Source: Antedon mediterranea
Taxonomy: Eukaryota; Echinodermata; Crinoidea; Comatulida; Antedonidae
Assembly: GCF_964355755.1 (NCBI RefSeq)
Contig: NC_092677.1
Span: 19,374,101 to 19,438,100, forward strand
Length of the DNA stretch: 64,000 bases
Direction: 5' to 3'
The notes beneath the pieces are model-generated. The model made no database searches. It saw nothing but the letters and a program-made list of their open reading frames with translations, and had not been told where the DNA came from. Both the position numbers and the translations under genes were made by a program. Below are positions 44,787 through 56,304 of this stretch, in pieces (the stretch's first letter is position 1; each line of letters begins with the position of its first letter).

Positions 44787-46528
44787 TAGGTATGTCAAGA
44801 AAAATTTCAAATTTATTTGATTTTAACCAAACTATTTTTTTATTATTAATTCTATTTAAAAAATGGAATTCAACAAAGTTTAAATGAACAAAATCAGTCA
44901 ACTATTTTTTTTTATACGATTTCTTTTAATAATCAAATTCGGTGATAAAATTGTATATACAAAATATACAACATTTTGTGACCTTTCTTTTACTTCTGAA
45001 AATATAAAGTCATAACTTTTTTGTTTGTAATTCTTTTTTAATTCTTTTTTCACACCAGTTGAATATCAAACTGATAACATCAAACACAATACATTCATCT
45101 GTATATCAAGATGATTTAGAAAAAAAAATGTATTTAAACTTTACCCCCTCCCCAATAATAGAAATACTGGAACCATAAACATAGCATATTTTAACACATA
45201 AAATCATTTGAAATTTGTTATTCACACAGGTTGAATGACAAGATCATGTATCTACACTGTACATTAAGATGAATTAAAAATAAATTATATTTAAACGTTA
45301 CCCCCCTCCCGCAAAATAGATACGGTATTTGAACCATAAACATAGCATATTTTAACACATAAAAATCATTTGAATTTTTTTTCACACAGGTTAATTGGCA
45401 AGATCATGTAACTATACTGTACATCAAGATGAATTAGAAATAAATGATTTAAAACTTTATCCCCCTCCCAGAAGATACAGGAAACAATTATATACAGTAC
45501 TGCTTATTGTGTTAATAAATCGCCTTTCACTTTTACTGGTAGCATTCTCTTCTCTTTTTTATGTGTTCCTGACATTTCTATAAAAAAATAAAATATAATC
45601 ATAACTATACATTTTTCAAAACATACAAAATCAATTTAAATAAAATTCTATATTACTTTCAATTAATAGAATGGTCTTACCAGACAAATGGTTGAAATAA
45701 TAGTTGGATTTCTTGATTCTTGAAATTAAAGTCTGATATCTACTGTAAATAAAGCAAAATAAAAAGTTAAAATAAAACAAAAGATGATTATTCCTTATAC
45801 TATTGAAATCATCCAATGGCAGACCACCATTATGGTCACGTGGCATATATCAGCCAATGACAGAATAGTACACCGCCATATGCAATTTCTAAAACCACAC
45901 CAGTTATTTCAAATGGTGTTAAAATCATAAATTATCTAATTAATTACATTGGAATCTAAACAAATATCGTATAAAATAATAATAATTAATATTTATATTT
46001 GACATTTTAGTCACAAATCTGGCTACAGTACGTCGATTTCATAAAAAATATGGCATTTTTAATCTGCTTTAACATGCACTATTCATTGAATATAGTGTAT
46101 TGAACAACATCCATTCTCAACCCCCAGCTCTGAAGTTGGGTTATTTGTTGTGGGCTAAACTGTGATTGATTAACGATCAATTTTCTTCAAACTTAGTAGG
46201 AACACTGTTTATATTATAAAGAAAAATACAGGATATTTTTTGAAAAAGACAATACTTACAAAATGTGTAAAATTAATGCGTTTTTCCAATGCTAAAATTA
46301 ACTTGTGTACCACGTCGCGATCGCTTTTCTAAAAATGTTGTTTTTTTGACAAAAATAAACTTTGACCTGTTCACTATATGTAAACAAGTTCAAAGGTTAG
46401 TGAAATTCAGCCAATAAGCATTTTAAATTAATTTTTTAAATCAAGCACCTATATGAAGACGGAAAAAACAGGAACGAGTTTCCCGACGAAACCCACAGTG
46501 TGTGACGTCACGTATCTTGACATACCTA
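44787..46528. mobile_element. 1.7-kb inverted-end element at the gag-pol junction
   Basis: The ends TAGGTATGTCAAGA (44787) and CTTGACATACCTA (ending 46528) are flanked by the 7-bp direct repeat GCCTATA (44780-44786, 46529-46535). The interior holds a tandem repeat (45050-45490) and AT-rich DNA; no transposase. The superfamily is not assigned. A 7-bp duplication would fit groups such as Dada or an atypical hAT. Confidence 0.75.
45050..45490. repeat. Tandem repeat, about 160-171 bp, three units
   Basis: Units start with CACAC(C/A)GGTT-type sequence at about 45051, 45223 and 45383. They include CATAAACATAGCATATTTTA, a CAAGATGA...TTAGA stretch and a C-rich ACCCCCTCCC segment. It lies inside the 44787-46528 element. 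Confidence 0.75.
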
Positions 46529-46535
46529 GCCTATA

Positions 46536-47747
46536 ATCTGGCCCCCCCATACTAAATACGACAATTTTAAGGCAAAATACTTAGGGAATTCAGATAATAT
46601 TGATTTGTTACTTAACGACAGAAATTACGTTAAAGGAAATTTACCAGATGGTAGAAATGTTTTAACTTTATTTGACAGTGGTTCAACTAGAACTATAATC
46701 TCACAATCGTACGTTAATTCCTCACTTTATTTATCGCGTCTAAAGCCAATTAAAGTGAACACAACTAAATTTCGATTAGGCAACGGTGACTTCTTATACG
46801 CCAACCACTTAGTGCAATTCGAATTATTTATCCAAGGACACAAATTTAAAATTTCAGCGTTAATCGTTAAAAATTTGACAGGTATTGACCTGATACTTGG
46901 AACCGAAACATTGTCTGAACTCGACGGTACTTTAAATTTTAAGGAAAACACCTTTCGCATTAGACCAAAGATTTTTAGCTTTTGTCCAGTCCAAAAGATT
47001 TTTCTTAAACCCGGTGATACTAAAACAGTTAAATTAAAAGGAAGGGTTCCCGCCTTTGTACGCAATTCTGATGTTGTTCTACATGCAACCACCTATATTT
47101 CAAAACTTTGTCCATCAGATATGTTAGTAAAATTACACAGAGGAGAAACCAACATTGATATCACTAACAACACAAACAGAAACGTATCCCTTAATACACA
47201 TCAACCTATCGCGAGCCTTCACTTAACCAACCTTGTAACAGTTACTAACGACCTACCAATTGATAGAATAAAGTTGACCAATGACAACGCAAATAAGTAC
47301 CCACATTTAGAACGTACAGACCCATTGCTATCTTTAACCGAGGAAGAAATAATTAGAAAACAAGTTGATTTAACAGACAGCGTTTTAACACATAGAGAAA
47401 AAGAAGATTTGTATAAAACATTACAACAAAACAGAAACGCATTTTCACTATATGGTGAACTATCTAGCTGCCCAAACTTCAAAGCTGACATACACCTCTC
47501 TAACGATGAACCATTTTTTATTCGACCATACTTCGCGACAGACAAAGACAAACATGTTATTGAGGCCGAATTGAACAAATTAGTCAAACTAGGAATCTTA
47601 GCAGTAGGACACCAATCGTATACTTCCCCTGTCCTTCTTGTTTCAAAGAAAAATTCAAAAGATAAAAGAGTTGTCACAGACTTTCGCTATCTAAATTCCA
47701 GGATAAAACGTATTAATCACCCATTCCCATTATTATTAAAACAATAG
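46536..47747 (+). pseudogene. pol: Pol, amino part: protease and start of reverse transcriptase
   Basis: The open frame runs from the insertion edge to a stop at 47747. It contains an aspartic protease active site FDSGSTRT (near residue 24 counted from codon 46605) and the paired ILGTETL strand. The RT entry segment TEEEIIRKQ..., SPVLLVSKKNSKDKR and VVTDFRYLNSRIKRINHPFP follow. A single-base indel in the run near 47735-47745 shifts the frame, after which the polymerase continues in the next frame. The protease cleaves Gag-Pol and the RT copies element RNA. Confidence 0.85.
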
Positions 47748-48769
47748 GTAACGCTAATGCACAGAATCTTAGCGTAATTGATTTGAAATCAGCGTTTCAC
47801 TGTGTACCATTAGCCGAACATGCCCAACAATATACAGGTATAGCTTCATATCATGGTGGAAAACATTATTATTATAAGAGATTAGCACAAGGATTAAACG
47901 TTTCGCCAGGTATATTTCAAGCAAAGATTGACGAAATTTTAAATGAAATCCCAAATTCTAGAGAATTCTGTATCGCCCATCATGATGATATTATTTTATT
48001 TAGCCAAGACAAATTTGCTCATAAGCAGCACCTTGTTTCCGTTTTACAAGCCCTACAATTAAATGGTTTTAGAATTTGTCCAAAGAAATGTAAGTTATTC
48101 AAGAATAAAGTGCAATATATGGGACACACCATCCTGATTAATTCTTCAGGACACGCATGTATCACACCTTTAGGCGACAGGTGTGCAGCTATCCGAAATT
48201 TGCCAGTCCCACGAACCCATAAAGAAACTAAACGATTTATTGGTGCAGTAAATTATGTATCCCATTTTTTCCCTCAAATACAATCAATTTTACGTCCGTT
48301 ACACACACTCGCAAGTAAACGCCGAAAATTTGTTTGGTCTACTGACCACCAGAAAGCATTTGACGAAATTAAACAATTAATGGTTAAACCACCAACTCTT
48401 CAAATGCCTAGAAAAGAAGGTAGATTTACGCTATATAGCGACACTTCAAGAACCGCAACAGGTTCATATTTAACACAAACAGTAAACGGTAAAGAACACA
48501 TAATAGGTTATTATTCCAAAATCTTACCACAAGCCTGTCAACGATATAGCGTCACAGAATTAGAGTTATTTGGACTTTACATTAACGTTTCAGCATTTCG
48601 ACATTTACTAAAGGGTTGCGAATTTGATGCATTCGTAGACCACTCAGCAATTGTACAAATTTGGAATTCAAAAGATCAGCCATGTACACCCCGTTTACAG
48701 AAACTAATATTACGATTGTCCGGATACATTTTCCAAATTGGTTATAAGAAAGGAACTGAATTAGTTTGA
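47742..48769 (+). pseudogene. pol: Pol, middle part: RT palm and RNase H
   Basis: Contains SVIDLKSAFHCVPL, GLNVSPGIFQAKID, the catalytic box HHDD (47978-47989, where most Gypsy elements have Y-x-DD), and YMGHTI. The RNase H core has its acidic residues in YSDTS, TELEL and VDHSA. The frame ends at TGA 48767-48769, which falls inside the normally conserved ADFLSR motif; downstream sequence continues in the same frame, so this is a disabling stop. Confidence 0.85.
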
Positions 48770-49632
48770 GCAGATTTCCTCTCCCGAGCCCCTCGTGATG
48801 ACGATTCCGAAATTGATCAAGTTGTACCCATTGCATTTAATATTACAGAGACTGAATCTCTTAACCCGATTACAAACACATCTACTAGCAGACCAGTAAC
48901 AAGGTCATACGCCAAGAAAATGGGAATAAATATACCTGACCTACATAAACCCAAACCCAAACAAACGCCTGTCATTAATCAAAACCCAGTGACAACAAAC
49001 ACGCGACCTACACTTCAACCTACCGCTACACCACAAATAATCACGAGACAACAAACAAACGCACATCGATCACCGCCCATCACAACGCCACCCATCGTAA
49101 CGCCACCCCCAATACGTAATGTAAACATTCGACAACCTCCAGAGGAACGACTAGTAGACAAAAACAAGCAAAGCAAAGATACTACACATCGAAACGTACC
49201 AGTTGAATTGTATACATCGCCCAAACCACTAGTACCAAACATAACTGAATTTAAGTCAGCACACATCCCAAAACAACGAGACTTAGATAGATTAATGGAT
49301 GTTATTCAAAGAAAGATAATTAGAGATTATAACCTCCCAGTAGATGTTAAACAATTACGTGTTGAACAAGAAACTTCACCATTTTTTAAGCCAGTTTACG
49401 ATTATTTAGCTCATGATATCCTTCCAGCTGATAAGAAAGCAGCTCGTGCAGTTCAGAATAAGTCAGAGCAGTACATATTGTGCAACGGTTTACTATTCCG
49501 TTTATTCTTCCAAGATAAAGGTGGAGAATTTGTATTGCAATTAGCTGTTCCTGAAAACAGAGACCGTTATTTCTCAGTATCACGACAATTTGTTAAGTAG
49601 CCACCAAGGTACGATGCGTACTTACCTTACTA
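48770..49632 (+). pseudogene. pol: Pol, linker and integrase zinc-binding start
   Basis: Same frame as the RNase H: ADFLSRAP, then a proline/threonine-rich linker (to about 49250) and an integrase amino segment. Near 49560-49575 another frameshift occurs. In the alternate frame the zinc-binding HH half is visible (QYHDNLLSSHQGTMRTYLT) and runs into the MITE at 49633. The original open frame stops at 49600. Confidence 0.8.
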
Positions 49633-50395
49633 CCGTATTTTCCGGAGTATAGGTCGAGACTTTGTGGGAAAATTTTAATTGCAAAATCGGGGTGTCGACT
49701 TATACTCCGACCATGCGATTTTTGAAAAAAATCAGGCCGAAAAAATATGTTCAAAAGCCGTCAGCTGTCAAGGCCCAGCAAGGTCAGTGGCCTATCATCA
49801 ATCACTCACAGAAGTTTTCAATATATCACAATGACTCATTTTGATGTTAATATTACGCTTTTTTAATTAAGATAATTAAGAATAAATAGTTTTCTTTATG
49901 CTTCTAACTAATCTTATTCACTCTCGCGAAAACATCGTAACACACACCACAGACGTCGGAATGTCCATGCAGCATGTTTGTTATTGCGCGATATTTTCAT
50001 CTACATTTACAGATAACGCGATTTACAACTACTCGCCTGTACAATTAATAAGCCTCCTAACGGAAAACTCGTTTTAATTTATTCGAGTGACGCGAAAAAC
50101 ATCGCTGATGGCAAATAACGCTACATCGCTGTCATTTATTATAGGCTGGTGAAGATGGCGGCGAAGTCGTCGTCATTACGTCCGTCCGATATTGATTAGG
50201 CCTACACTTTAATAATATAAACAAATAACCACATTTCATACATTTCTAGCCCTCTTTGAACTTTAAAGTAAGTTGTGTTATTAGCCGATTTTGGGGGTCG
50301 ACTTATATTCAGGTCATACCAAAATCAACAATATTCTAGGCCAAAGTTGGGGGTCGACTTATACTTGGGGTCGACCTATACTCCGGAAAATACGG
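49633..50395. mobile_element. TA-type MITE family 2, copy 2, in integrase
   Basis: The ends CCGTATTTTCCGGAGTATAG and their reverse complement are flanked by TA (49631-49632, 50396-50397). Discounting the element and one TA, the integrase zinc-binding domain is continuous across the site. It lacks the non-LTR insertion present in the copy at 26351 and so serves as its empty-site reference. Confidence 0.88.
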
Positions 50396-50397
50396 TA

Positions 50398-51575
50398 TTA
50401 GGAAATTATTTTACATGCCTCTTATGTTCGAGAAAGTCAACAATTATACCCAAGCGTGTCTTAGATGTCAACAATTTCGTCCTTTACACGATCGAGTACC
50501 AGCAACTTACCGTCCCTTTCATACACTCAGTCTAGATTTTAAGAGTATGCCAACATCACCTTCAGGTTTTAAACATATTATGGTAGTATGTGATGAGATA
50601 ACTAGATTTTTGATTTGTGTACCTTTGAAATCCATTGATGCCGAAACAATTTGTGAAGCACTAATTCAAAAGGTCATCAGTATTTTTGGACCCCCATCTC
50701 GTCTTATTTCAGATGCAGCAACCTCCCTTACAGGAAAATTATTAACACTATTATGTAACACCCTTAATATTGATAGGAAAATCATCAGCGTCCACAATCA
50801 CGGTAGTTTACAAGTTGAACGTCATATCCGCACCGTATCGGACCTGTTAAAGGTCAACCTTAACCAATTCGGAACAGATTGGGTTAGATTTGTATCAACA
50901 ACATGTTATGCTTATAACTCGTTTTCATCCCCACATCTAGGAAACCACTCCCCTTACGAATTATTTTTTGGCCGCCAACCTCCAAGTTTGACCTCTTTAG
51001 CATTTAACCCTATTTCAGGATTGTCTCATTCCTATGAAGAATACTTTGAACATCTCAAGAAGAAATTTCAAAACATTTCACAGACAATGCTACAATTACA
51101 GCGAACACAACAAAACGTCCAAAACTCAAAGATTTCCCAACGCTTAGAAAAAAGTCCAATTTACTCAGTAGGACAACTCGTATATTTATACAAGCCAACA
51201 TCATCATCACTAACGGCAAATTCAAAGAAAATCGCCGCAGAATGGGTCGGACCATTAGTGATTCATGAAGTACTAGACAGAACACACTACATCCTAGCGA
51301 CGATTAAAGGAGAAATACTTCGCGACGTATTCAATTATAACAGACTGAAACCTTGTTTTATGAGAACGCCTAAAGAACGCAAACATTTTACACATCTACA
51401 AAAACTTAAACAATTGTTGAATGAACCAACTGATGATAATAACGATAAAATCCAAAACACCATTAATGTAGTAAATGACGAAACCAATGTTGAATTTGTA
51501 GACGAACATGATAGGACACCCACCCAATTGCAATCAGATACCTTTACACATCCAACTAAAGTAGAACCCCCTTAA
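50398..51575 (+). pseudogene. pol: Pol, integrase core and GPY/F-like tail
   Basis: Begins with the CC half of the zinc-binding domain (CLRCQQF). The DDE core follows: SLDFKSM, RLISDAATSLTG and HGSLQVERHIRTV supply the two Asp and the Glu. A GPLVIHEVLDRTHYIL segment and NRLKP then correspond to a GPY/F-like carboxyl module. It stops at TAA 51573-51575. It is uninterrupted after the MITE, but separated from the rest of pol by frameshifts upstream. Integrase inserts the cDNA copy into the host chromosome. Confidence 0.88.
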
Positions 51576-51888
51576 CTTGCAACCTTACATTGACTGTGTA
51601 GAGAATAACATGGGATTAGCAGCCCCATTCCAAATGAAAGAGGAACAAATTAAGGAACAAACTAATCTAATTATGACAGCACCTAATGATTCAAATATGA
51701 CATTAAACCGAGGTAGATTTAAAGCAGGACATTTCCAAGTTTTAGTTTCATATTCTAAACCGACTTCAGCCAAAAGCAACACCGATAAAACAAAACACGA
51801 ATCTAATGATCGCAAATTTTTGTGGAATATTGACAGATATAACGATACAGATAAATTGATTAAAGAGATCATTAATGATAAACAGATA
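51565..51888 (+). pseudogene. Short open frame 3' of integrase, first part
   Basis: Opens in a different frame overlapping the integrase stop. It encodes a charged protein with GRFKAGHFQVLVSYSKPTS and RKFLWNIDRYND. The insertion at 51889 cuts it. Beyond that insertion the frame resumes at 53771 (PISGSPKRFIKRLYNATSY) and stops at 53830. No signal peptide or membrane segment is evident, so there is no support for an envelope protein. It may be a frameshifted carboxyl extension of pol or a small separate protein. Confidence 0.5.
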
Positions 51889-53768
51889 CAGTCAACTCTC
51901 CCAATACCGGACACCCTTGGGCGGGCATATATTTTCCGGTTTTTCGAAAGTCCGGTTTTCTGAAAACATATTTTTAAAGTCATCACGTTGTCACTGAAAA
52001 TGCTTTGAATCACCGGTCGGAATGCTGCCCGGTGCGGTCTAGCGTAGGGAAGGCCTAGGCTATGATTGTGTCAAGCTAGTTTTAATTAAATAAATACTGA
52101 TTGATAGGCCTAGGCTAGGCCTACTTTATTAATATTAAGCTGATTCAATTTACCTTTTTTAAAAGTTACATTATTTACTGTACCAATAAAACATGTTACA
52201 ATAGTAAATTATTGTTTCTCAATGTGTTTTTAACGGCAAAAAAGGCCTACGTACGTACGGTGAACATAATTTCGGTATGTTTATTGTTTTTTTTTCGTGA
52301 GTTAGCTAGCAGCAGCTCAGCAGCATGGGTGATAAAAATAGCAAAGCGGGGCTTTGATTGATGCGCATGTGCAGAGGTGTCATAATCAAATAAAAATGCC
52401 CACACCTGGACCGCATGTTTTTTAAGCTCCTTTATTTTGACGTAATTTGATAGCAATGATGAAAATTGATTAGGTAAACGAGCCAAGCAATAACGACACA
52501 ATAATTAATTGGTAACATTTCAAAGTTAATTAACACTAGTTAAGTCAAGTTCATTCCGTTTACGTTTACGTTTGGTTACGGTGCGGTCTAGCGTAGGGAA
52601 GGCCTAGGCTATGATTGTGTCAAGCTAGTTTTAATTAAATAAATACTGATAGGCCTAGGCTAGGCCTACTTTATTAATATTAAGCTGATTCAATTTACCT
52701 TTTTTAAAAGTTACATTATTTACTGTACCAATAAAACATGTTACAATAGTAAATTATTGTTTCTCAATGTGTTTTTAACGGCAAAAAGGCCTACGTATGT
52801 ACGGTGAACATAATTTCGGTCTGTTTATTGTTTTTTTTTCGTGAGCTAGCTAGCAGCAGCTCAGCAGCATGGGTGATAAAAATAGCAAAGCGGGGCTTTG
52901 ATTGATGCGCATGTGCAGAGGTGTCATAATCAAATAAAAACGCCCACACCTGGACCGCATGTTTTTTAAGCTCCTTTATTTTGACGTAATTTGATAGCAA
53001 TGATGAAAATTGATTAGGTAAACGAGCCAAGCAATAACGACACAATAATTAATTGGTAACATTTCAAAGTTGATTAACACTAGTTAAGTCAAGTTCATTC
53101 CGTTTACGTTTTGCCATAATGATTTCCAAATTTATAATGATGCACATTTTTAGTGAAACATTCCTTTTTAAAGTCCTATTGAAATTGTGAATTTAACAAT
53201 AATTTAAACAAAACAAAGACACAAAGTGGAATGTAAATTGAACTTGAACAATTCATATGCTAAAAAACAGGGAGTTGTTAACAACTCCCTGCTAAAAACA
53301 ATAGACATTAAGACATAGCGCTTCGATGTGAAAAAGCCCTAGCCCACCGCAGTTCGATACGGAACAAAGCAATTGCCGCCTCGTGGGTTAACAATGAACT
53401 GACCTGTCAATCACAGTGTAGCGCTCCATGGCAACATTATTTGATCGTACCGCGAAACGTCGCGTACTTCATGGTCAGGGTATGGGTAAAAGCTTTTGTA
53501 TATTGTGAATGTATTGAATCCGAGTCAGCGACGACTATGTTACGTTGTTTTCGTAAATATTTGGAGTTTTTTAACTGTCCGTCCGGTTTTCAGACGCTAA
53601 TTTTCGTGTTTTGTACTTCATAATTTGTCCGGATTCCGGAATTGGGTATTCCGGTTTACATAATAAATTACAGTACATTTAGAATAGGGACAAATTGGGC
53701 CCTCCAAAAAAGTCCAGTTTTTCGTGAATTCCGGTTTTGGGAGAGTCCGGTATTGGGAGAGTTGACTG
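51889..53768. mobile_element. Pogo-like 1.9-kb element with CAGTCAACTCTCCC ends
   Basis: The ends CAGTCAACTCTCCCAATACC (51889) and the reverse complement (ending 53768) are flanked by TA (51887-51888, 53769-53770). Further inverted matches (TCCGGTTTT, GGGTATTCCGG) extend inward. CAG tips with TA duplication are typical of pogo/Tigger elements. It encodes no transposase and contains a tandem duplication at 52034-53112. Confidence 0.82.
52034..53112. repeat. Tandem duplication of about 540 bp
   Basis: Copy 1 (about 52034-52577) and copy 2 (about 52578-53112) both begin GGTGCGGTCTAGCGTAGGGA and end in a TTCATTCCGTTTACGTT stretch; they differ at only a handful of sites. Both keep the same 84-codon minus-strand open frame (52247-52501 and 52791-53045, MCRYCLARLPNQF start), but this follows from near-identity and is not evidence of a gene. 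Confidence 0.85.
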
Positions 53769-53830
53769 TACCGATAAGTGGATCGCCAAAACGATTCATA
53801 AAACGTTTGTATAATGCAACAAGTTACTGA

Positions 53831-54739
53831 TTTAATTTTTTTTGCAAGATTATTTTTAAATTACGACATTTGCTAAATTAATGATAGCATAGTCTATGTA
53901 TTTTTGATGAGATTTGTTTAGTAATGATGTGATTTCAGTTAAAAGAGAATTAAAATTGACTAAGTATTGATTTTGTAACGAGTTTTTTGATAAAGATTAA
54001 TTTTGAATTTTGATGATCGATATATTGAGATATTGAAAAGACCGACAATCATTTTGTAACAAATATTTTGTTTAACCTTTGAGTCGTTAATCTCAAGCAT
54101 TAATTAATTGATATACAATAACAGGAGATTTCTTAGTACTTTTAATTGTAATTTTTTTTGACATTGAGTACAAAAGTCGAATTTGTCGACCGATTGAAAT
54201 CGTAATTACCTGTAAATATAAATGCTTAAATCGATAAAGTTGTGACGATAACGATATATTGTGGATAAGTTTGTGTCAACGGGACACACACATTTGTTTC
54301 TTTTAAAGTTTTAAGTGATTAAGTTTGATATTTTGATTTTAGGCTAATCAGCCACAGTTTCTTGAGTTTTATGTTTTGATTTGATGATTTATGTTTGAAG
54401 ACCATTAGAACGCGATGAGTTGTCACACGATTTGATGTATGTTCAATGTAACATACTATTTTTAAGTTTTGTAATTTTATTTTTAACTGATTTATGTTTG
54501 ATAAACGCGAATTTTTATACCAAATTCATTTTTAATTTTAATTTTTTTTAAGAGAGAGAAGAGAGAGAGTGAAAGTGATAAGGTTACACTTCAGAGTCAA
54601 TGGTTTTGGCTAACTCAATTTTGCATATATGTATAATAATGTTTTTTTCTTTTATATAACTTTACTTTTGCATGCCACTATTATAACCATTTATATATTT
54701 TAAATAGATTAGAAGAAAAAAAAAAGGTAAACAGAGGGA
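53831..54739 (+). other. 3' untranslated region and polypurine tract of the LTR element
   Basis: AT-rich, no coding features. The last bases before the 3' LTR, AAACAGAGGGA at about 54730-54739, form a plausible polypurine tract for plus-strand priming. A GA-rich run lies at about 54550-54570. Confidence 0.6.
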
Positions 54740-55324
54740 TGTAAAATAACGATATACTTTTATATTTAAGAAATTGACCTTTGTATCAGAATTTAAATAG
54801 GTTCACAAACTTGACCCAGAAAGTCCAGAGGAGAGTTTGTCCAGATGTTTTAATGACCATTTAGTTTATAATAGAATCCCTAAAGAAAACACTTAGCTTA
54901 ACTTTGCAACCGTTCCCATCGTAAAACAATTAGATATTGACAGTTTTAAGCAGAGATTCGACAGGGCCAATTCATCATTGTAACCTCCCCAGATAAGATC
55001 AATCATTCCCACTTAAACACCCCTGGACCAACTTAGGACCAATCAGTAACCTCTAAGATTACGTAGTGACATATGCAAATGAACCGAGGGCCAATATACT
55101 CCCAAGTTTCAGAAGGGCCCAGACACACCTCACAGCCACTTCTTCAGAAGCAGACCTACACACTTCACACCTCACCGACAGCATCATTGATCCTCCGTTC
55201 CTTATCTATACTTATAGTTGTATATTGTACTGAAGTATTATACTGAATAAACAATATATGTGTTACGACAGTCAAGCGAGTAAGAGTCTTCATTAGTACC
55301 TCAACAACGCAACACTATATTACA
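54740..55324 (+). repeat. 3' LTR
   Basis: 585 bp, nearly identical to 34862-35445. Visible differences include TGTAAAATAAC for TGTAATATAAC, one extra C in the CCTCCCC run, and ACTATATTACA for ACTGTATTACA at the end. AATAAA lies at about 55246. Confidence 0.92.
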
Positions 55325-56304
55325 CTAGATTGAGATCAGCTTTCTCTGTAGAAATTCGGCTAGCCCTAACATTGTACCGCTTATCAACTGGGGTTTCTTT
55401 TCGGTGCGTTTCCAATCAGTTTGGTGTCGCGAGGTCCACTTCGTGTGAGATTTTTCATGAAGTATGTCGGCAAATTGAAAGGGTGTTGATGCCAAAGTTT
55501 GTACGTGTTCCGGAAGGACAAGAGTTACTGGTAAGTATATAAAATAATTGGTGATGTTACAATTTTGGTTTATACAGTATAAAATAAATTAATTATGTTT
55601 TATTACAGGACATGGTTGAAAAATTCAGGATGAAGCAAGGATTCCCACAGGTCGCTGGGGCTATTGATGGCACACACATCAAAATAACTGCACCAACTGA
55701 AAATGCCCAAGACTACTTTAATCATAAATGGTCATATTCAGTGCTGCTACAAGGGCTAGTGGATGCAGATGGCAAATTTATGAACACTTTTTTTGGCTTG
55801 CCAGGAAGCGTACACGATGCTCGTATGTTCAACCTTTCCACATTAAGCAATAAGTTAGCGGACAACACACTTTTCAACCCAAATCCATCTTTAAATATTG
55901 AGGGAACTGCTGTGCCACTGTTAATAATCGGAGACCCTGCATACCCATTATTACCAAATTTAATTCGCCCTTTTATTGGTAGGGGTAATCTAAATAGAGA
56001 AAAAAGGATTTTTAACTTCAAACATTCTTCCACTAGAATGACAGTTGAAAAAGCTTTCGGAAGACTCAAAGGAAGGTGCCGTTTACTGTTAAAGGAAAAC
56101 GAACACGAAGTTAGAAATTTACGGTCTGTGGTACAGGCTTGCTGTACCTTGCATAATATTTGTGAAGCTTCAAATGTTCCTTATATGAATTATCTCAACG
56201 AAGGGGTAAATTTAGAGGACGAGGGGAAACAGATATGCAGACATAACCGTACACAATCTGGGGAAGAAATTAGGAATGCTATAGTTTCTTTCTTGAAGGA
56301 TTAA
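55325..56304 (+). CDS. Harbinger DDE transposase, main part (two exons)
   Basis: Exon 55325-55530 continues the split amino region (RLSTGVSFRCVSNQFGVA, helix-turn-helix-like) to a GTAAGT donor. Exon 55609-56304 follows a TATTACAG acceptor in the same frame. The DDE_4-type catalytic core is intact: AGAIDGTHIKI (first Asp), LLIIGDPAYPLL (second Asp) and RMTVEKAFGRLKGR (Glu); counted from the Met at 55612 these are residues 19, 108 and 146. It cuts and joins Harbinger ends at TWA sites, working with the Myb-like partner encoded convergently at 58729-56790. The coding region is broken only by the LTR element upstream. Confidence 0.88.

Larger units (their letters stand above)
34862..55324 (+). 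mobile_element. Ty3/Gypsy-like LTR retrotransposon with four nested insertions
   Basis: Two direct LTRs (34862-35445 and 54740-55324), beginning TGTAA and ending TTACA, are flanked by CTAG (34858-34861, 55325-55328). Between them, in order: primer-binding-like sequence, gag, protease-reverse transcriptase-RNase H, integrase, a short open frame and a purine tract. Insertions at 35590-43745, 44787-46528, 49633-50395 and 51889-53768 add about 12.5 kb; without them the element would be about 7.9 kb, a normal Gypsy length. The two LTRs differ at roughly eight to ten positions by eye, so the element is fairly young. Pol carries frameshifts and a stop, so this copy is defective. Confidence 0.92.

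Noticed and set aside
43797-51888. Infectious endogenous retrovirus with envelope
   Set aside because: No signal peptide, membrane segment or envelope-like frame lies between integrase and the 3' LTR; it fits a plain Gypsy-type retrotransposon.
52247-53045. Duplicated 84-codon minus-strand gene
   Set aside because: Frame conservation follows from the near-identical 540-bp tandem duplication; no domain and no splice or start context supports a gene.
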